This document shows, piece by piece, positions 52,289-61,117 of a stretch of 64,000 nt of DNA. The notes under the pieces were generated by a model, which was not told the DNA's origin, made no database searches, and saw only the letters and a program-made list of their open reading frames with translations. This DNA comes from Vampirovibrio sp041737375 (GTDB taxonomy: Bacteria > Cyanobacteriota > Vampirovibrionia > Vampirovibrionales > Vampirovibrionaceae). A program made the translations under genes and the position numbers. The stretch covers positions 186,001-250,000 of the forward strand of contig NZ_JBGSRV010000018.1 in assembly GCF_041737375.1 (NCBI RefSeq), given 5' to 3'. Position 1 is the stretch's first letter. Each line of letters begins with the position of its first letter.

Positions 52289-53929
52289 ATGAAACGCCTG
52301 GAGTCCCCCCAAAACCAGAGTCAACACCCCGCCCTGCCTATTTTGATAGTGGGGCTGATTCTGCTGCTGGCGCTGGGACTACGGCTGAGCAATATTGCAT
52401 CCGCCAGCCTGTGGATTGATGAGATCTATTCCCTGATAGTAGCCAACACCCACCTGTTCCCGGAGCGATTGGACACCCAAATTCACACCGCCCAGTATTA
52501 TTACACGCATTATTTAAGCTGGCAGCCCATGGATATGAACCGGCTGCTGGCCTTGCTTAAAATCAACGTGCATATGCCGCTCTATTACTTGCTGGTAAAT
52601 CCATGGATGGGCTGGTTTGGCAATCATGCCGCCGGGTTGCGCAGCTTTTCGGCCCTGTGGTCCACGCTGATGATTTTGCCGGTATTTGGGCTGGGCCAAG
52701 CCCTGGGCGGACGGCGGGCCGGGTACCTGTGCGCCTTGGTAGCCGCATTGGCCCCCTTCCAGATTTATTACGGCCAAGAAGGCCGCATGTATGCCCTCAG
52801 CCTGTTTTGGACGGCTTGCTCTGGTCTGGCCTTCTGGAAGCTGTTATACGGGCAGCATCCTTGGCGCTGGGCTTGGCTTTACGCTCTTTTTAGCGCAGGC
52901 GGCATGCTCAGCCATTATATGTTCGTGTTTTTTCTGGGGTTTCAATTCGTGTTTGGGTGCGTTGAACTTTTTCAAAGCAAAACCCGGCAAAGCAAAAACG
53001 AGAAAAATAAAAACGGGCAAAAAGCCCTGCTCTTTCTGCCTGCTCTGGCCCTGTTAACGGGCATTGCCTTCCTGTGGCTGCCGGTGTATCAAATGCAACA
53101 ACAGGGGGTGAACGATGAGTACCATTTCGCCAAAGGCTGGGTGGCCTGGAGTCGTTATCTGACCGTGCCACTGTGGCAACCGCTGGTGGTGATGGCCGGG
53201 GATAACCGGCTGGTGCGGGCCTTTTATTTCCCGCTAACCTTGTTAAGTTTTGTGGGCATTGCCTGGGGAGCTTTGGTTCACAAGATTTCCATCAGCCGAA
53301 AGCGGGAAGGCTACATGCTGGCCTGGATACTAGGCCCACTTTTCCTGCAAATAGCCTACGATGCTATAAAACACACCCATATTTCCATCATCGATCGCTA
53401 TGCCATGTTGATTGCCCCGGCCATGTGCCTATGGGTGGGGCTGGCCCTTCATCGGTGGTTGCAGACAAAATCCGGCCTGCGGCCCAAGCTGGGCCTGGCG
53501 GTGCTGGCTGGCATGTTGTTTTTGGCCATCGGATGCGTGTGGGCGCCTTCTCCGTTTCGGGATGAGCATAACAAGGATGACAATATTCGGCAGAAAATCC
53601 GGTATTTTACCAGTCAGGCCCAGCCCAACGATTTAATTTTTGCCAACGGGCCTTGGGGAGCCCCCAATCTGGCCGCCTATTACCTGCATCAAAGTAGGCC
53701 CGCCCAGCCCATGCTTTACTGGATTAACCAGTTTAACGGGCAAACGGTTCCCTTGCCCAAGCCCGCTTTACTCCAGCCTTATCAGCGGGTTTGGCTGTTT
53801 AGACACCGGGCCAATAACGAGCGGGGCCTGCAAACGTGCAAGGACTATTTGCAAGCCCTGTACCCCCATGTGGTGAAAACCCATGACTGGTTCATCTATT
53901 CCCGCACTGCCCCGGCCTCAAAACCCTGA
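52289..53929 (+). CDS. GT39/ArnT-like membrane glycosyltransferase
   Basis: 546 residues with about ten hydrophobic segments. The early loop has LWIDEIYSLIVANTH, with the Asp-Glu pair (DE) typical of GT39/GT83 dolichyl- or polyprenyl-phosphate-sugar transferases, and HMPLYYLLVNPWM and YGQEGRMYALSLFWTA downstream. It probably moves a sugar from a polyprenyl carrier to an envelope acceptor at the periplasmic side of the inner membrane. The acceptor is unknown. Begins 163 bases after the SLH gene, same strand. Confidence 0.86.
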   Translation: MKRLESPQNQSQHPALPILIVGLILLLALGLRLSNIASASLWIDEIYSLIVANTHLFPERLDTQIHTAQYYYTHYLSWQPMDMNRLLALLKINVHMPLYYLLVNPWMGWFGNHAAGLRSFSALWSTLMILPVFGLGQALGGRRAGYLCALVAALAPFQIYYGQEGRMYALSLFWTACSGLAFWKLLYGQHPWRWAWLYALFSAGGMLSHYMFVFFLGFQFVFGCVELFQSKTRQSKNEKNKNGQKALLFLPALALLTGIAFLWLPVYQMQQQGVNDEYHFAKGWVAWSRYLTVPLWQPLVVMAGDNRLVRAFYFPLTLLSFVGIAWGALVHKISISRKREGYMLAWILGPLFLQIAYDAIKHTHISIIDRYAMLIAPAMCLWVGLALHRWLQTKSGLRPKLGLAVLAGMLFLAIGCVWAPSPFRDEHNKDDNIRQKIRYFTSQAQPNDLIFANGPWGAPNLAAYYLHQSRPAQPMLYWINQFNGQTVPLPKPALLQPYQRVWLFRHRANNERGLQTCKDYLQALYPHVVKTHDWFIYSRTAPASKP

Positions 53930-54085
53930 AATAAAATCAAAAAAACAGCATGCCCCAATCGATTTTGGAGATACCTCCTATATCCACTGGGGAATTGTAA
54001 ATAGAGCGGTTTATCTCAGAAACCGAAGTGGTATGATAAGTATGATCGTCTCCTTTGTCGTTAGCAAAATAACCGGGTAATCCTC

Positions 54086-55084
54086 GTGTCCAAAAATAGC
54101 GCTTTCAAACACAAGCCCATCCCCTGGATGTATTCCACCCTGGGCAGCATGTTCGCCGCCGCTTTGATGAAATTAAACCCCATCCACCGGCGTTTGTCCG
54201 AAATGGAAATCCGCAACATTCAGGATTACTTCAACAGCGACTTTATCAACCCGCTGAAACGCCGTCCCATCAATAATTTAACCGCCTTTTTCATGAGCTA
54301 CTTCAACGCCATACGGCGATTGGGACGACTGGGAAAACTGGCCCGTCAGGACTATTACGCCCTGAACCGGCAGGGGTGCTTTGCGGTGCAGGAAATCCCC
54401 ACCATGGTCACTTCCGCCGATCAGGATTTGCAAAAACTGCCTTTGCTCATTGTGCCGGGGTTGAACACCCCCCCGGTTTTCTTTCGGGAAATGCATGCCT
54501 ACTTTACCCAAAAAGGGTATCCGGTGGCGGTTATGTCCTTGCCAGAAAACGGACTGGCCGATGTGGCCACCGCTGCGGACAAGCTGGAAATAGAACTGGA
54601 AAACCTGAAACGCCAGTGTGATGTGAGTAAAGTAAACGTAATTGGGCATTGCCTGGGTGGGGTTATTGCCCACTACTGGCTGCAAACCAGAACTTTGAAA
54701 GCCAATTCCGTGGCCAATCTGGTTTCTTTGGGGGCCGGGTATATGGGCGCTGAAGGGGTGAAGGAACTGAAAAATCTGTGGATTCCTCGCAACCCCGGCA
54801 AACCGGTGCCCAAGGTGTTTGACGAGTTGATTCACTGGAACCTGAATCTGGTTCGCCATTCCACAGGGGTGGCCTATCACAGCTTGCTAACCGTTTGGGA
54901 TTTTATGGTTCACTTTCGCAAAGGCATTCTGGAATCCACAGGCGATGTGCCCTGCAAAATCAATAACCTGATTCTGGATGATCCTGACATTGATCATTTA
55001 ACCATTGCCCTGAATCATGAAGTATTTGAGCAGATTGAGCGCATGATTCGCCTACCTCAACCCAAAAATAAGGCCCGATCGTAA
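54086..55084 (+). CDS. alpha/beta hydrolase with Cys in the nucleophile position
   Basis: 332 residues with a GTG start. LPLLIVPGLNTPPVFF is the oxyanion region, VNVIGHCLGGVIAHYW is the nucleophile elbow with Cys 189 instead of Ser, and DDPDIDHLTIALNHEV carries a possible Asp and His near the end. G-x-C-x-G occurs in polyhydroxyalkanoate synthases and dienelactone hydrolases; similarity to PhaC is partial and the protein lacks some PhaC blocks. A lipase, thioesterase or polymerase role is possible. The N-terminal 90 residues are basic and helical, perhaps for membrane binding. Confidence 0.78.
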   Translation: MSKNSAFKHKPIPWMYSTLGSMFAAALMKLNPIHRRLSEMEIRNIQDYFNSDFINPLKRRPINNLTAFFMSYFNAIRRLGRLGKLARQDYYALNRQGCFAVQEIPTMVTSADQDLQKLPLLIVPGLNTPPVFFREMHAYFTQKGYPVAVMSLPENGLADVATAADKLEIELENLKRQCDVSKVNVIGHCLGGVIAHYWLQTRTLKANSVANLVSLGAGYMGAEGVKELKNLWIPRNPGKPVPKVFDELIHWNLNLVRHSTGVAYHSLLTVWDFMVHFRKGILESTGDVPCKINNLILDDPDIDHLTIALNHEVFEQIERMIRLPQPKNKARS

Positions 55085-55233
55085 ACAGGGTTTTTACCCC
55101 TGTATGGGAACCGCGACTATCATTTGCAAAAATAATGGTAAGAGATGGGAACACAGCCGCAAAAAATCAGTCTTAATCCCAAGTATCTTGTATTAAACGG
55201 TGTGTAAACGTGTGTGAAAGGTTTGCAAAGCCT

Positions 55234-55500
55234 ATGCCCCATTCAGCTTTTCAACCCTTTAAGGGCAAAGCCTCCCTACCGCCACTGGACGGGGAGCGAC
55301 TGCCTTTGCACCAATACTATGTGCCTAACTTGAAGGCCAAAAGCAAAAGCCAGGCTCATTCTCACAATATGGAGTTTTTGAGCAAGGTATTTTCCAGTGA
55401 AGGGGCCAGCCGTTTTTTCATTACCTTTTTGCAGCGCTTTTTATTTGATAGTGGCAACCAGTCCTCCGAAGATTACTCTACGACGGCCTTAGCCGCCTAA
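55234..55500 (+). CDS. 88-residue protein of unknown function upstream of speD
   Basis: Starts MPHSAFQPFKGKASLPPLDG (ATG at 55234; a GTG eight codons upstream is possible, and AAAGG stands 12 bases before the ATG). Hydrophilic, with a Lys/Ser/His-rich middle and one short hydrophobic patch (SRFFITFLQRFLF). No recognised domain. Separated from speD by about 125 bases with two small hairpins (55501-55516 and 55525-55553). Moderately convincing as a gene because the frame is closed by ordinary codons in a spot with no other coding frame. Confidence 0.5.
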   Translation: MPHSAFQPFKGKASLPPLDGERLPLHQYYVPNLKAKSKSQAHSHNMEFLSKVFSSEGASRFFITFLQRFLFDSGNQSSEDYSTTALAA

Positions 55501-55625
55501 CGCCCCATTTCGGGCGCTCATTGGGCCTGCTTCTTTTTTTAAAGAGCGCAGGCAGTGGGCGAACCGAAGGCTATGGCAAGGCTTTTTTGTGTACGCCGTA
55601 TTGAATCAACGAGGAACCATTGCCA

Positions 55626-56066
55626 ATGAACAATGTATTGGGCCGCCACTTGCTGGTGGAATTCTACGATTGCGATACCCAAACCCTGGACGACGTGGCG
55701 GGCATTGAAACCCACATGAACGATGCTGCCCGTGCCTGCGGGGCCACCATTGTACAGTCCACCTTCCATCGCTTTGAGCCTTGGGGGGTCAGCGGGGTGG
55801 TGGTCATCTCCGAATCGCATCTGGCCATTCACACCTGGCCAGAATACGGGTACGCCTCCGTGGATTTGTACACCTGCGGAGACGAAATTGATCCCATGGG
55901 CGCTTACGAGCACTTGCGGCGAGTATTGGGGGCCCAGGAAAGTGAAATCCAGATGCTCAAGCGGGGCAATCTGGATTTGATTAAAGCCAGACTGGAGCAA
56001 AACGCCCTGAGCGCCGCCGAAGCCGAACTGTCCAAAAGCATCCTGCTGAAAGGGGGTGTACTATGA
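55626..56066 (+). CDS. speD: S-adenosylmethionine decarboxylase proenzyme
   Basis: Self-cleaving pyruvoyl enzyme that makes decarboxylated SAM, the aminopropyl donor for spermidine. 146 residues: LGRHLLVEFYDCDTQTLDD, STFHRFEPWGVSGVVVISESHLAIHTWPEYGYASVDLYTCGD with the Glu-Ser cleavage site, catalytic His and Cys, all as in bacterial class 1B SpeD. ATG at 55626 chosen because GAGGAA is nine bases ahead. Its stop overlaps the start of a second speD-family gene. MtnA (17095-18177) recycles the methylthioadenosine left by the next pathway step. Confidence 0.94.
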   Translation: MNNVLGRHLLVEFYDCDTQTLDDVAGIETHMNDAARACGATIVQSTFHRFEPWGVSGVVVISESHLAIHTWPEYGYASVDLYTCGDEIDPMGAYEHLRRVLGAQESEIQMLKRGNLDLIKARLEQNALSAAEAELSKSILLKGGVL

Positions 56067-56497
56067 CCCAAGTCATTCTGCAAGCCCAGTCCAAAGCGGG
56101 TCAGGAGCCTTCTGACAACCTGGGGTTTGGGCCACATTTAATGCTGGATTGCAGGCAGTGCGACCCCACCCGCATTGGGGATTTGGCCTATGTGTTTGAG
56201 GTGCTGAACACCCTGCCTGAGCGCATAGGGATGACCAAGATCATTCAGCCCTATGTGTTTCCCTATGCGGGTCTGGTACCGGAAGATCGGGGGATCACTG
56301 GCATGGTGGTCATTGCCGAATCCCATTTGTCTTTTCATTCGTTTACGGAAAAGGATTACTTCTTTTTTGATCTGTTTAGCTGCAAACCTTTTGATGTGGA
56401 AGCGGCCCGCCAGTTCATTGTGGAAGCCTTTGACGTAAAAGACTGGGAGGCCCACTACGCCGAACGGGGCCGGTACTTCCCCCGAGGCGGGGAATAG
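56063..56497 (+). CDS. second SpeD-family protein, divergent paralogue
   Basis: 144 residues, ATG inside the speD stop (ATGA). The fold and processing elements are kept: GITGMVVIAESHLSFH carries the Glu-Ser cleavage site and the His, and DLFSCKPFD the Cys. In place of the TWPEYGY substrate loop of SpeD it has SFTEKDY, and the N-terminal region is different (GPHLMLDCRQCDPTRIGD). It probably still self-processes to a pyruvoyl enzyme, but may act on another amino acid or pair with SpeD. SpeD-fold enzymes with ornithine or arginine decarboxylase activity have been described; which reaction applies here is unknown. Confidence 0.82.
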   Translation: MTQVILQAQSKAGQEPSDNLGFGPHLMLDCRQCDPTRIGDLAYVFEVLNTLPERIGMTKIIQPYVFPYAGLVPEDRGITGMVVIAESHLSFHSFTEKDYFFFDLFSCKPFDVEAARQFIVEAFDVKDWEAHYAERGRYFPRGGE

Positions 56498-56515
56498 AAT
56501 ATTTACTAAAAAAAT

Positions 56516-56552
56516 GGCGGCATCCCAAACGGTGCCGCCTTTCCTTTTCTTT
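56516..56552 (+). terminator. terminator after the speD pair
   Basis: GGCGGCA (56516-56522) and TGCCGCC (56533-56539), 10-base loop, then a T-rich tail. Confidence 0.65.
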
Positions 56553-56698
56553 CTTACTGAATGCTTTCCGGTCTATCTCAATGTTTTGGGACTCAATGCT
56601 GTCCAACGTAATTCTTTTCCGATGGAACTTTCCGGAGTGATTTCGGGTGGCATTCACCCCCAAACCGAGCACAAAGTGGCTCGTTTCAGTGGCCGGTT

Positions 56699-56983
56699 TT
56701 AGCTGGCCGCATATAGAACCTGAAGCAAGTCCAGCAGATCGAAGGTTTTGGGGTCCCGCACCGAATAAAAAACCTGATTGGACTGCTTTCGGGATACCAG
56801 AATGTCTTTATCCCGCAACTGGCCCAAGTGCTGGGAAATATTAGACTGGGTGGTCCCCATCAGAGCTTCCAGCTGATACACACTTTTTTCGCCCGAACGC
56901 AGCACATTCAGAATGCCCAGCCGAATGGGATGCCCCAGCGCCTTTAAACGGCGGCAAACCTTATCCGATGCCTGTGCGTTCAT
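56699..56983 (-). CDS. ArsR-family transcriptional regulator
   Basis: 94-residue winged-helix protein: RRLKALGHPIRLGILNVL, GTTQSNISQHLGQLRDKDIL (the DNA-recognition helix) and VSRKQSNQVFYSVRD. The classical ELCVC metal site is absent, so the inducer is unknown. It is transcribed divergently from the Rieske oxidoreductase, with a palindrome in between. Minus-strand TATAAT at 57035-57040 fits its promoter. Confidence 0.9.
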   Translation of the reverse strand: MNAQASDKVCRRLKALGHPIRLGILNVLRSGEKSVYQLEALMGTTQSNISQHLGQLRDKDILVSRKQSNQVFYSVRDPKTFDLLDLLQVLYAAS

Positions 56984-57044
56984 ACCGATGACCTCTTGAT
57001 TTTAATTGCTTTCGCTTCAATGACCCTTGCACTTATTATATATC

Positions 57045-57060
57045 AATTTATTAATAAATT
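57045..57060. promoter_or_regulatory. 16-bp perfect palindrome, candidate ArsR operator
   Basis: AATTTATTAATAAATT reads the same on both strands. It covers the -35 area of the arsR promoter and overlaps the weak -10 (57049-57055) of a plus-strand promoter with TTGCAC at 57027-57032. Its placement allows control of both divergent genes. Confidence 0.45.
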
Positions 57061-57221
57061 CTAATATTTTTATAGGCGAATGGTTATCCCTCTTCCTGCT
57101 ATCCCACTGGGGAATTGAAGCTGAGGCGATCCTGCCTCACACTGGGGACAGACGGAACACACAGGAATTCGCGTTGTTTAACAACACCCGCCATCCCGTG
57201 ACTAGCAGAAAGGGGACAGCC

Positions 57222-58820
57222 ATGGCCGATGCTCGTGACCCGTTCTACGCCCACTTTGAGAACCCAGCCGAAAGCGCCACCGTTTCACTGTGGAAACACA
57301 ACGCCCAGAACAGGCCCATTCGTGGCGCCCTCACCAATCAATTTCCGCCCTTAAGCGGTTCACTGGAAACGGATGTTGCCATTATCGGGGCGGGCCTGAC
57401 TGGACTCAGCACAGCCCTTTTGCTGCATAGGGCCGGTTATGAAGTTGCGGTGGTGGATGCCCACCCGGTGGGGTATGGGGTCACCGGCTTTAACTCCGGA
57501 CATTTAACCAGCATTTTGCTGGATACCCGATTTCAGGAATTGATACCCGCCTTTGGCGAAGCCAGCCTGCGTAGCGTGGTACGGGGCATTGAAGAAGCCA
57601 TGCTTTTAATAGAACGACAGGTGACGGATTATCGAATAGATTGCGGATTCCGCTGGCTGCCGGGTTACCTGTTTGCCGAAACCACCGAGCAGCAAAAGGC
57701 TTTGCAGCAGGAAGTGGAAGCCATGGCCAAGGCAGGTCTGGCCGCCAATCGAACCTTTAACGTACCCCTGCCCTTTGCGGTGGAAGAGGGGGTTCAGGTC
57801 AGCCAGCAAGCGGCCATCGATCCCCTGCGCTACGCCCAAAGTCTGGCCGCCCAACTGCATCAGGAAGGGGTCCCCCTGTTTGAAAATGCCCGAGTCACAG
57901 ACATCGAAAGCCATGGCCGAGAGGGCGGACACCTCCTGAAAACCGAAGGCGGCAGCATTCACGCCAAAAACGTGGTGATTGCCACCCACACCCCCATTGG
58001 GTTCAGACCCCTGTCTCAAACCCGGCTGGAACCGTGGCGATCTTATGTGATTGGGGTGCGAACCGACAGCGTGATTGCCGATGCCCTTTACTGGGATATG
58101 GCCGACCCCTATCACTATCTGCGACTGGCCGAGGATGAACAAGGGCCGCTCCTCATTATTGGAGGCGCGGATCATCGAACCGGAGAGTCACGCAATGCCG
58201 AGCAGTGCTTTAACCAGCTGGAAGCCTTTGCCGCCCAGCGCTTTAACGTCAACCGGGTGGATTATCGATGGTCGGCCCAGTTTTATGAACCTGCGGATGG
58301 CTTGCCCTACATTGGAAAAAGCGCCGATGTGTATATCGCCACCGGATTTTCCGGGGAAGGGCTGACTTACGGCACCCTGGCCGCTCAACTGATTAGCGAT
58401 CTGATTCAGGGCATTCCCAACCCCTGCGCCGATATTTTAAGCCCCAGCCGCACCAAGCCCATTGCCTCAGCCGGTGGTTTTTTATCGGAGAACCTCAGTA
58501 CGGTAGGGCATTTTGTGGGGGATCGCCTCAAAAAAACAGCCATTGAGACACCCACCGATGTTCCACCCGGCGAAGGGGCAATTTGTTTGGTGGATGGGGA
58601 CAAAGTGGCCGTTTATCACAGCCCGGAAGGCGTGTTTTATGGTTTTTCTCCGGTATGTACCCACGCCCGTTGTTTGGTGGACTGGAACCCCACCGAAAAA
58701 AGCTGGGACTGCCCCTGCCATGGGGGGCGCTTTAACGCCTTGGGCCAAGTGTTAAACGGACCGCCGGTGGAGGGTCTGAAACCGGTGGAACTCAGCCCGG
58801 ATCTGGATCAGTCGTTGTAG
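57222..58820 (+). CDS. FAD-dependent oxidoreductase with C-terminal Rieske domain
   Basis: 532 residues. DVAIIGAGLTGLSTALLLHRAGYEVAVVDA is the FAD-binding motif of the DAO/GlpO family, followed by YRWSAQFYEPADGLPYIG and GFSGEGLTYGTLAA near the middle. The last 100 residues are a Rieske [2Fe-2S] domain (CTHARC ... CPCHGGRF). It resembles DadA-like amino acid or sarcosine oxidoreductases with a fused Rieske domain that hand electrons to a carrier. The substrate is unknown. ATG at 57222 has AGGGGA six bases ahead; the frame is open 65 codons further but that part overlaps promoter and palindrome. Confidence 0.88.
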   Translation: MADARDPFYAHFENPAESATVSLWKHNAQNRPIRGALTNQFPPLSGSLETDVAIIGAGLTGLSTALLLHRAGYEVAVVDAHPVGYGVTGFNSGHLTSILLDTRFQELIPAFGEASLRSVVRGIEEAMLLIERQVTDYRIDCGFRWLPGYLFAETTEQQKALQQEVEAMAKAGLAANRTFNVPLPFAVEEGVQVSQQAAIDPLRYAQSLAAQLHQEGVPLFENARVTDIESHGREGGHLLKTEGGSIHAKNVVIATHTPIGFRPLSQTRLEPWRSYVIGVRTDSVIADALYWDMADPYHYLRLAEDEQGPLLIIGGADHRTGESRNAEQCFNQLEAFAAQRFNVNRVDYRWSAQFYEPADGLPYIGKSADVYIATGFSGEGLTYGTLAAQLISDLIQGIPNPCADILSPSRTKPIASAGGFLSENLSTVGHFVGDRLKKTAIETPTDVPPGEGAICLVDGDKVAVYHSPEGVFYGFSPVCTHARCLVDWNPTEKSWDCPCHGGRFNALGQVLNGPPVEGLKPVELSPDLDQSL

Positions 58821-59010
58821 ATTTGGGGGTTTACTATTCCCAAACCCAACAAAAAAGTTACAATAGAAGCATAGCCACGAGGCTGAATCACGCAAACTGA
58901 ATGTTTGTGCTGTTTCATACCCCGCTTTGGCGTTTCAGCGTTTAGTAAATTCGTTTAGAGAGTTTAGAGTGAGAGCGCCGAACCTGCTTAACCCGGCAAA
59001 GGGTCTGCCA

Positions 59011-60264
59011 ATGTCACGAAATCATAACTCGCCCCGATCGCTGTCTTACCGTCGGTACCAGCACAAAAAGCAAAGGCAGCAGCGCATGGCCATTTTGGTG
59101 CTGGGCGTGTTGCTTTTACTGGGACTGATTGGCGGGGGAATCTGGACCGCGTTTCAAGTGGTGCCTCAAGTGCTGGCTCAGGGAGTAGAGGCATTGCCCG
59201 ATTTGCCCGATGGGTCACAGTCGTTCACCGATGCCCCCCCGGACACCCGCCAGTTTGAAACCTTTCTGGATCGGGATTTCGGCTTGCTAAAAATTCCCAG
59301 CCTGTTGTATTACCATAACCTGGACTACGCCTTGCTCACCCATCACGGGGCAGGCATCTTTCAAAACAAACTGATGCCGGTGATGCCGCTGGCCGAAGAC
59401 GCTGCCCTAAAAAGCCAGCTAGAAGCCCTTATGGCACAGTTTCCAGCCGATCGATTCAGGCCACACTTATATTTTTACAACCCACAGGATCGCACCTACG
59501 TTGAAATCAATGGGTATGATCCGGTACCTGCCGCCAGCGTGATTAAGCTGCCCATTTTGCTGGATTACCTGATGAACGTGGACAAAAACCTGATTACCAT
59601 TGATACCCCGCTGTTGTATGCCGAATATCACCGGGCGGCTGGCTCAGGCAGTCTGCAATATCAGGATCCGGGCAAGGCGTTTACCGCCAACGATGTGGCC
59701 GGACAAATGATTAGCATTAGCGACAATACCTGCACCAACATGATGATTTCTTATTTGGGTGGCACTGAGGCGGTGAACAAAAAACTGGCCAACCTGGGGC
59801 TGGTGCATACCCGCATTCGCAACTGGTTACCCGACTTAAGCGGCACCAATACCATTTCTCCCTACGAAATGGTGAGTGTGCTTTACAATATCGATTCCGG
59901 CCCGCTGGTATCCCAATTATCCCGCATTAACGGCACCGAAATTCTGGAAAGTACGCACAACCGCCGCCTGATGGTATGGCCTTTGCCCAAAGAAGCCAAA
60001 GTGGCGCACAAAACCGGGGATATCGGCACCTCACTGGGTGATTCAGGAACCGTATACCTGCCCGATGGGCGCAAGTATTTTTTATCCATGCAAGTGGAAC
60101 GCCCCTATAACGATTACAGCGTAAGGGATCTCTTCCACCAGGCCTCTCGCACCATTTATGATCACGTGGCCGCCCAACCGGCACCGCTGCTGCAATCCAT
60201 TGATCCCACCCAGCTCACGGAAAACCCGTCATCCCATCACACCGGGGCTTTGAAAGCGTTGTAA
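59011..60264 (+). CDS. membrane-anchored class A beta-lactamase-like serine hydrolase
   Basis: 417 residues. Basic N-terminus, membrane helix at about 25-48 (MAILVLGVLLLLGLIGGGIW), a spacer, then the penicillin-recognising fold: AASVIKLPIL (SxxK), SDNTCTN (SDN) and AHKTGDIG (KTG). The omega-loop region (NWLPDLSGTNTIS) lacks the Glu166-x-x-Asn of true class A beta-lactamases, so it is more likely a peptidase-type relative acting on cell wall. It could still bind penicillins. ATG at 59011 has AAAGGG ahead; longer frames extend into a poor region. Confidence 0.83.
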   Translation: MSRNHNSPRSLSYRRYQHKKQRQQRMAILVLGVLLLLGLIGGGIWTAFQVVPQVLAQGVEALPDLPDGSQSFTDAPPDTRQFETFLDRDFGLLKIPSLLYYHNLDYALLTHHGAGIFQNKLMPVMPLAEDAALKSQLEALMAQFPADRFRPHLYFYNPQDRTYVEINGYDPVPAASVIKLPILLDYLMNVDKNLITIDTPLLYAEYHRAAGSGSLQYQDPGKAFTANDVAGQMISISDNTCTNMMISYLGGTEAVNKKLANLGLVHTRIRNWLPDLSGTNTISPYEMVSVLYNIDSGPLVSQLSRINGTEILESTHNRRLMVWPLPKEAKVAHKTGDIGTSLGDSGTVYLPDGRKYFLSMQVERPYNDYSVRDLFHQASRTIYDHVAAQPAPLLQSIDPTQLTENPSSHHTGALKAL

Positions 60265-60313
60265 GCCCACGCTTTATCCCATATCGCAAAGCGGTTGTAA
60301 GCAACAGGGCAAA

Positions 60314-60343
60314 ATCGCTTGGGCGACTGAACGCCCAAGCGAT
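60314..60343. terminator. bidirectional terminator between convergent genes
   Basis: ATCGCTTGGGCG (60314-60325) and CGCCCAAGCGAT (60332-60343), a perfect 12-bp stem with a six-base loop, T-runs on both sides. Lies between the serine hydrolase gene and ppa. Confidence 0.8.
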
Positions 60344-60423
60344 AAAATTTTACCGGCGTGTCCGGGGCCGAATTAAAAGCCTATCAAACGCAAATTGCCT
60401 GTTTAAAGCTTCCAAAAAGAATT

Positions 60424-61005
60424 CTAAACAGCGACTTGAAGCTCTTTCCATTCCTGGTGAGCCAGCTCGATTAGATCACTGGCTTGATAATGGTTCAGAT
60501 AACCTTGAAACAGGAATGAACCCGCTCCTTTATAGCCTTCAAACCACAGCCGAATAATTTCCACCGTACCGGGGTAACGCATCAGCAAGTCCTGAATGTC
60601 CTGCACATCGGAAAAAGGACCATCTTTCAGCAAGCCCACCATCTTGGTGTCCTGCTCGCCGCCTTCGGAAAGCTGCAAAGCCCCAATCAGGCGCACATCA
60701 TCCAAAGTACCCATGGGTCTGGCCGACGCCAGGGTAATAATATCCATCGGATCTCCATCGCCGCCCTTCTCTTTGGGCAACATGGTTTGCGGGATAAATC
60801 CGTAGTTCATGGGGTAGGGTAAAAAGTTGATGACCCGTGGAATCCCGTTCTCTTCATCGTGATAGAAATCGCCACTGATGGGATCGGTTTGCCATTTCTC
60901 GTTTGTGCCAGCCGGAATTTCTACCACCATCCGGTATTGTCCTTGAGGACTTTTATATGCAATATCTTGAACCGGGTTAACACCAGCGGAAATGATTTCA
61001 ATCAT
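60424..61005 (-). CDS. ppa: inorganic pyrophosphatase
   Basis: Splits pyrophosphate to drive biosynthesis. 193 residues with the family I signature: VVEIPAGTNEKWQTD, YPMNYGFIPQT, KGGDGDPMDIITLASARPM (active-site Asp cluster) and DLLMRYPGTVEIIRLWFEGYKG. A single-domain soluble enzyme of usual size. Downstream of the DUF4383 gene, same strand; 112 bases apart. Confidence 0.94.
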   Translation of the reverse strand: MIEIISAGVNPVQDIAYKSPQGQYRMVVEIPAGTNEKWQTDPISGDFYHDEENGIPRVINFLPYPMNYGFIPQTMLPKEKGGDGDPMDIITLASARPMGTLDDVRLIGALQLSEGGEQDTKMVGLLKDGPFSDVQDIQDLLMRYPGTVEIIRLWFEGYKGAGSFLFQGYLNHYQASDLIELAHQEWKELQVAV

Positions 61006-61117
61006 GGTTAATGGGGAACTCCGTAAACATCTAAACCAACCACTACCATACTACAGGAACATTCAAGCGCAACCCCGGCCAGCCCATGCTTTTAAGGCCG
61101 ACTTTTCCGGCCGACTT

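Noticed and set aside
57027..57221. 65-codon extension of the Rieske oxidoreductase
   Set aside because: It contains the ArsR-side palindrome and promoter; the ATG at 57222 has a better ribosome site.
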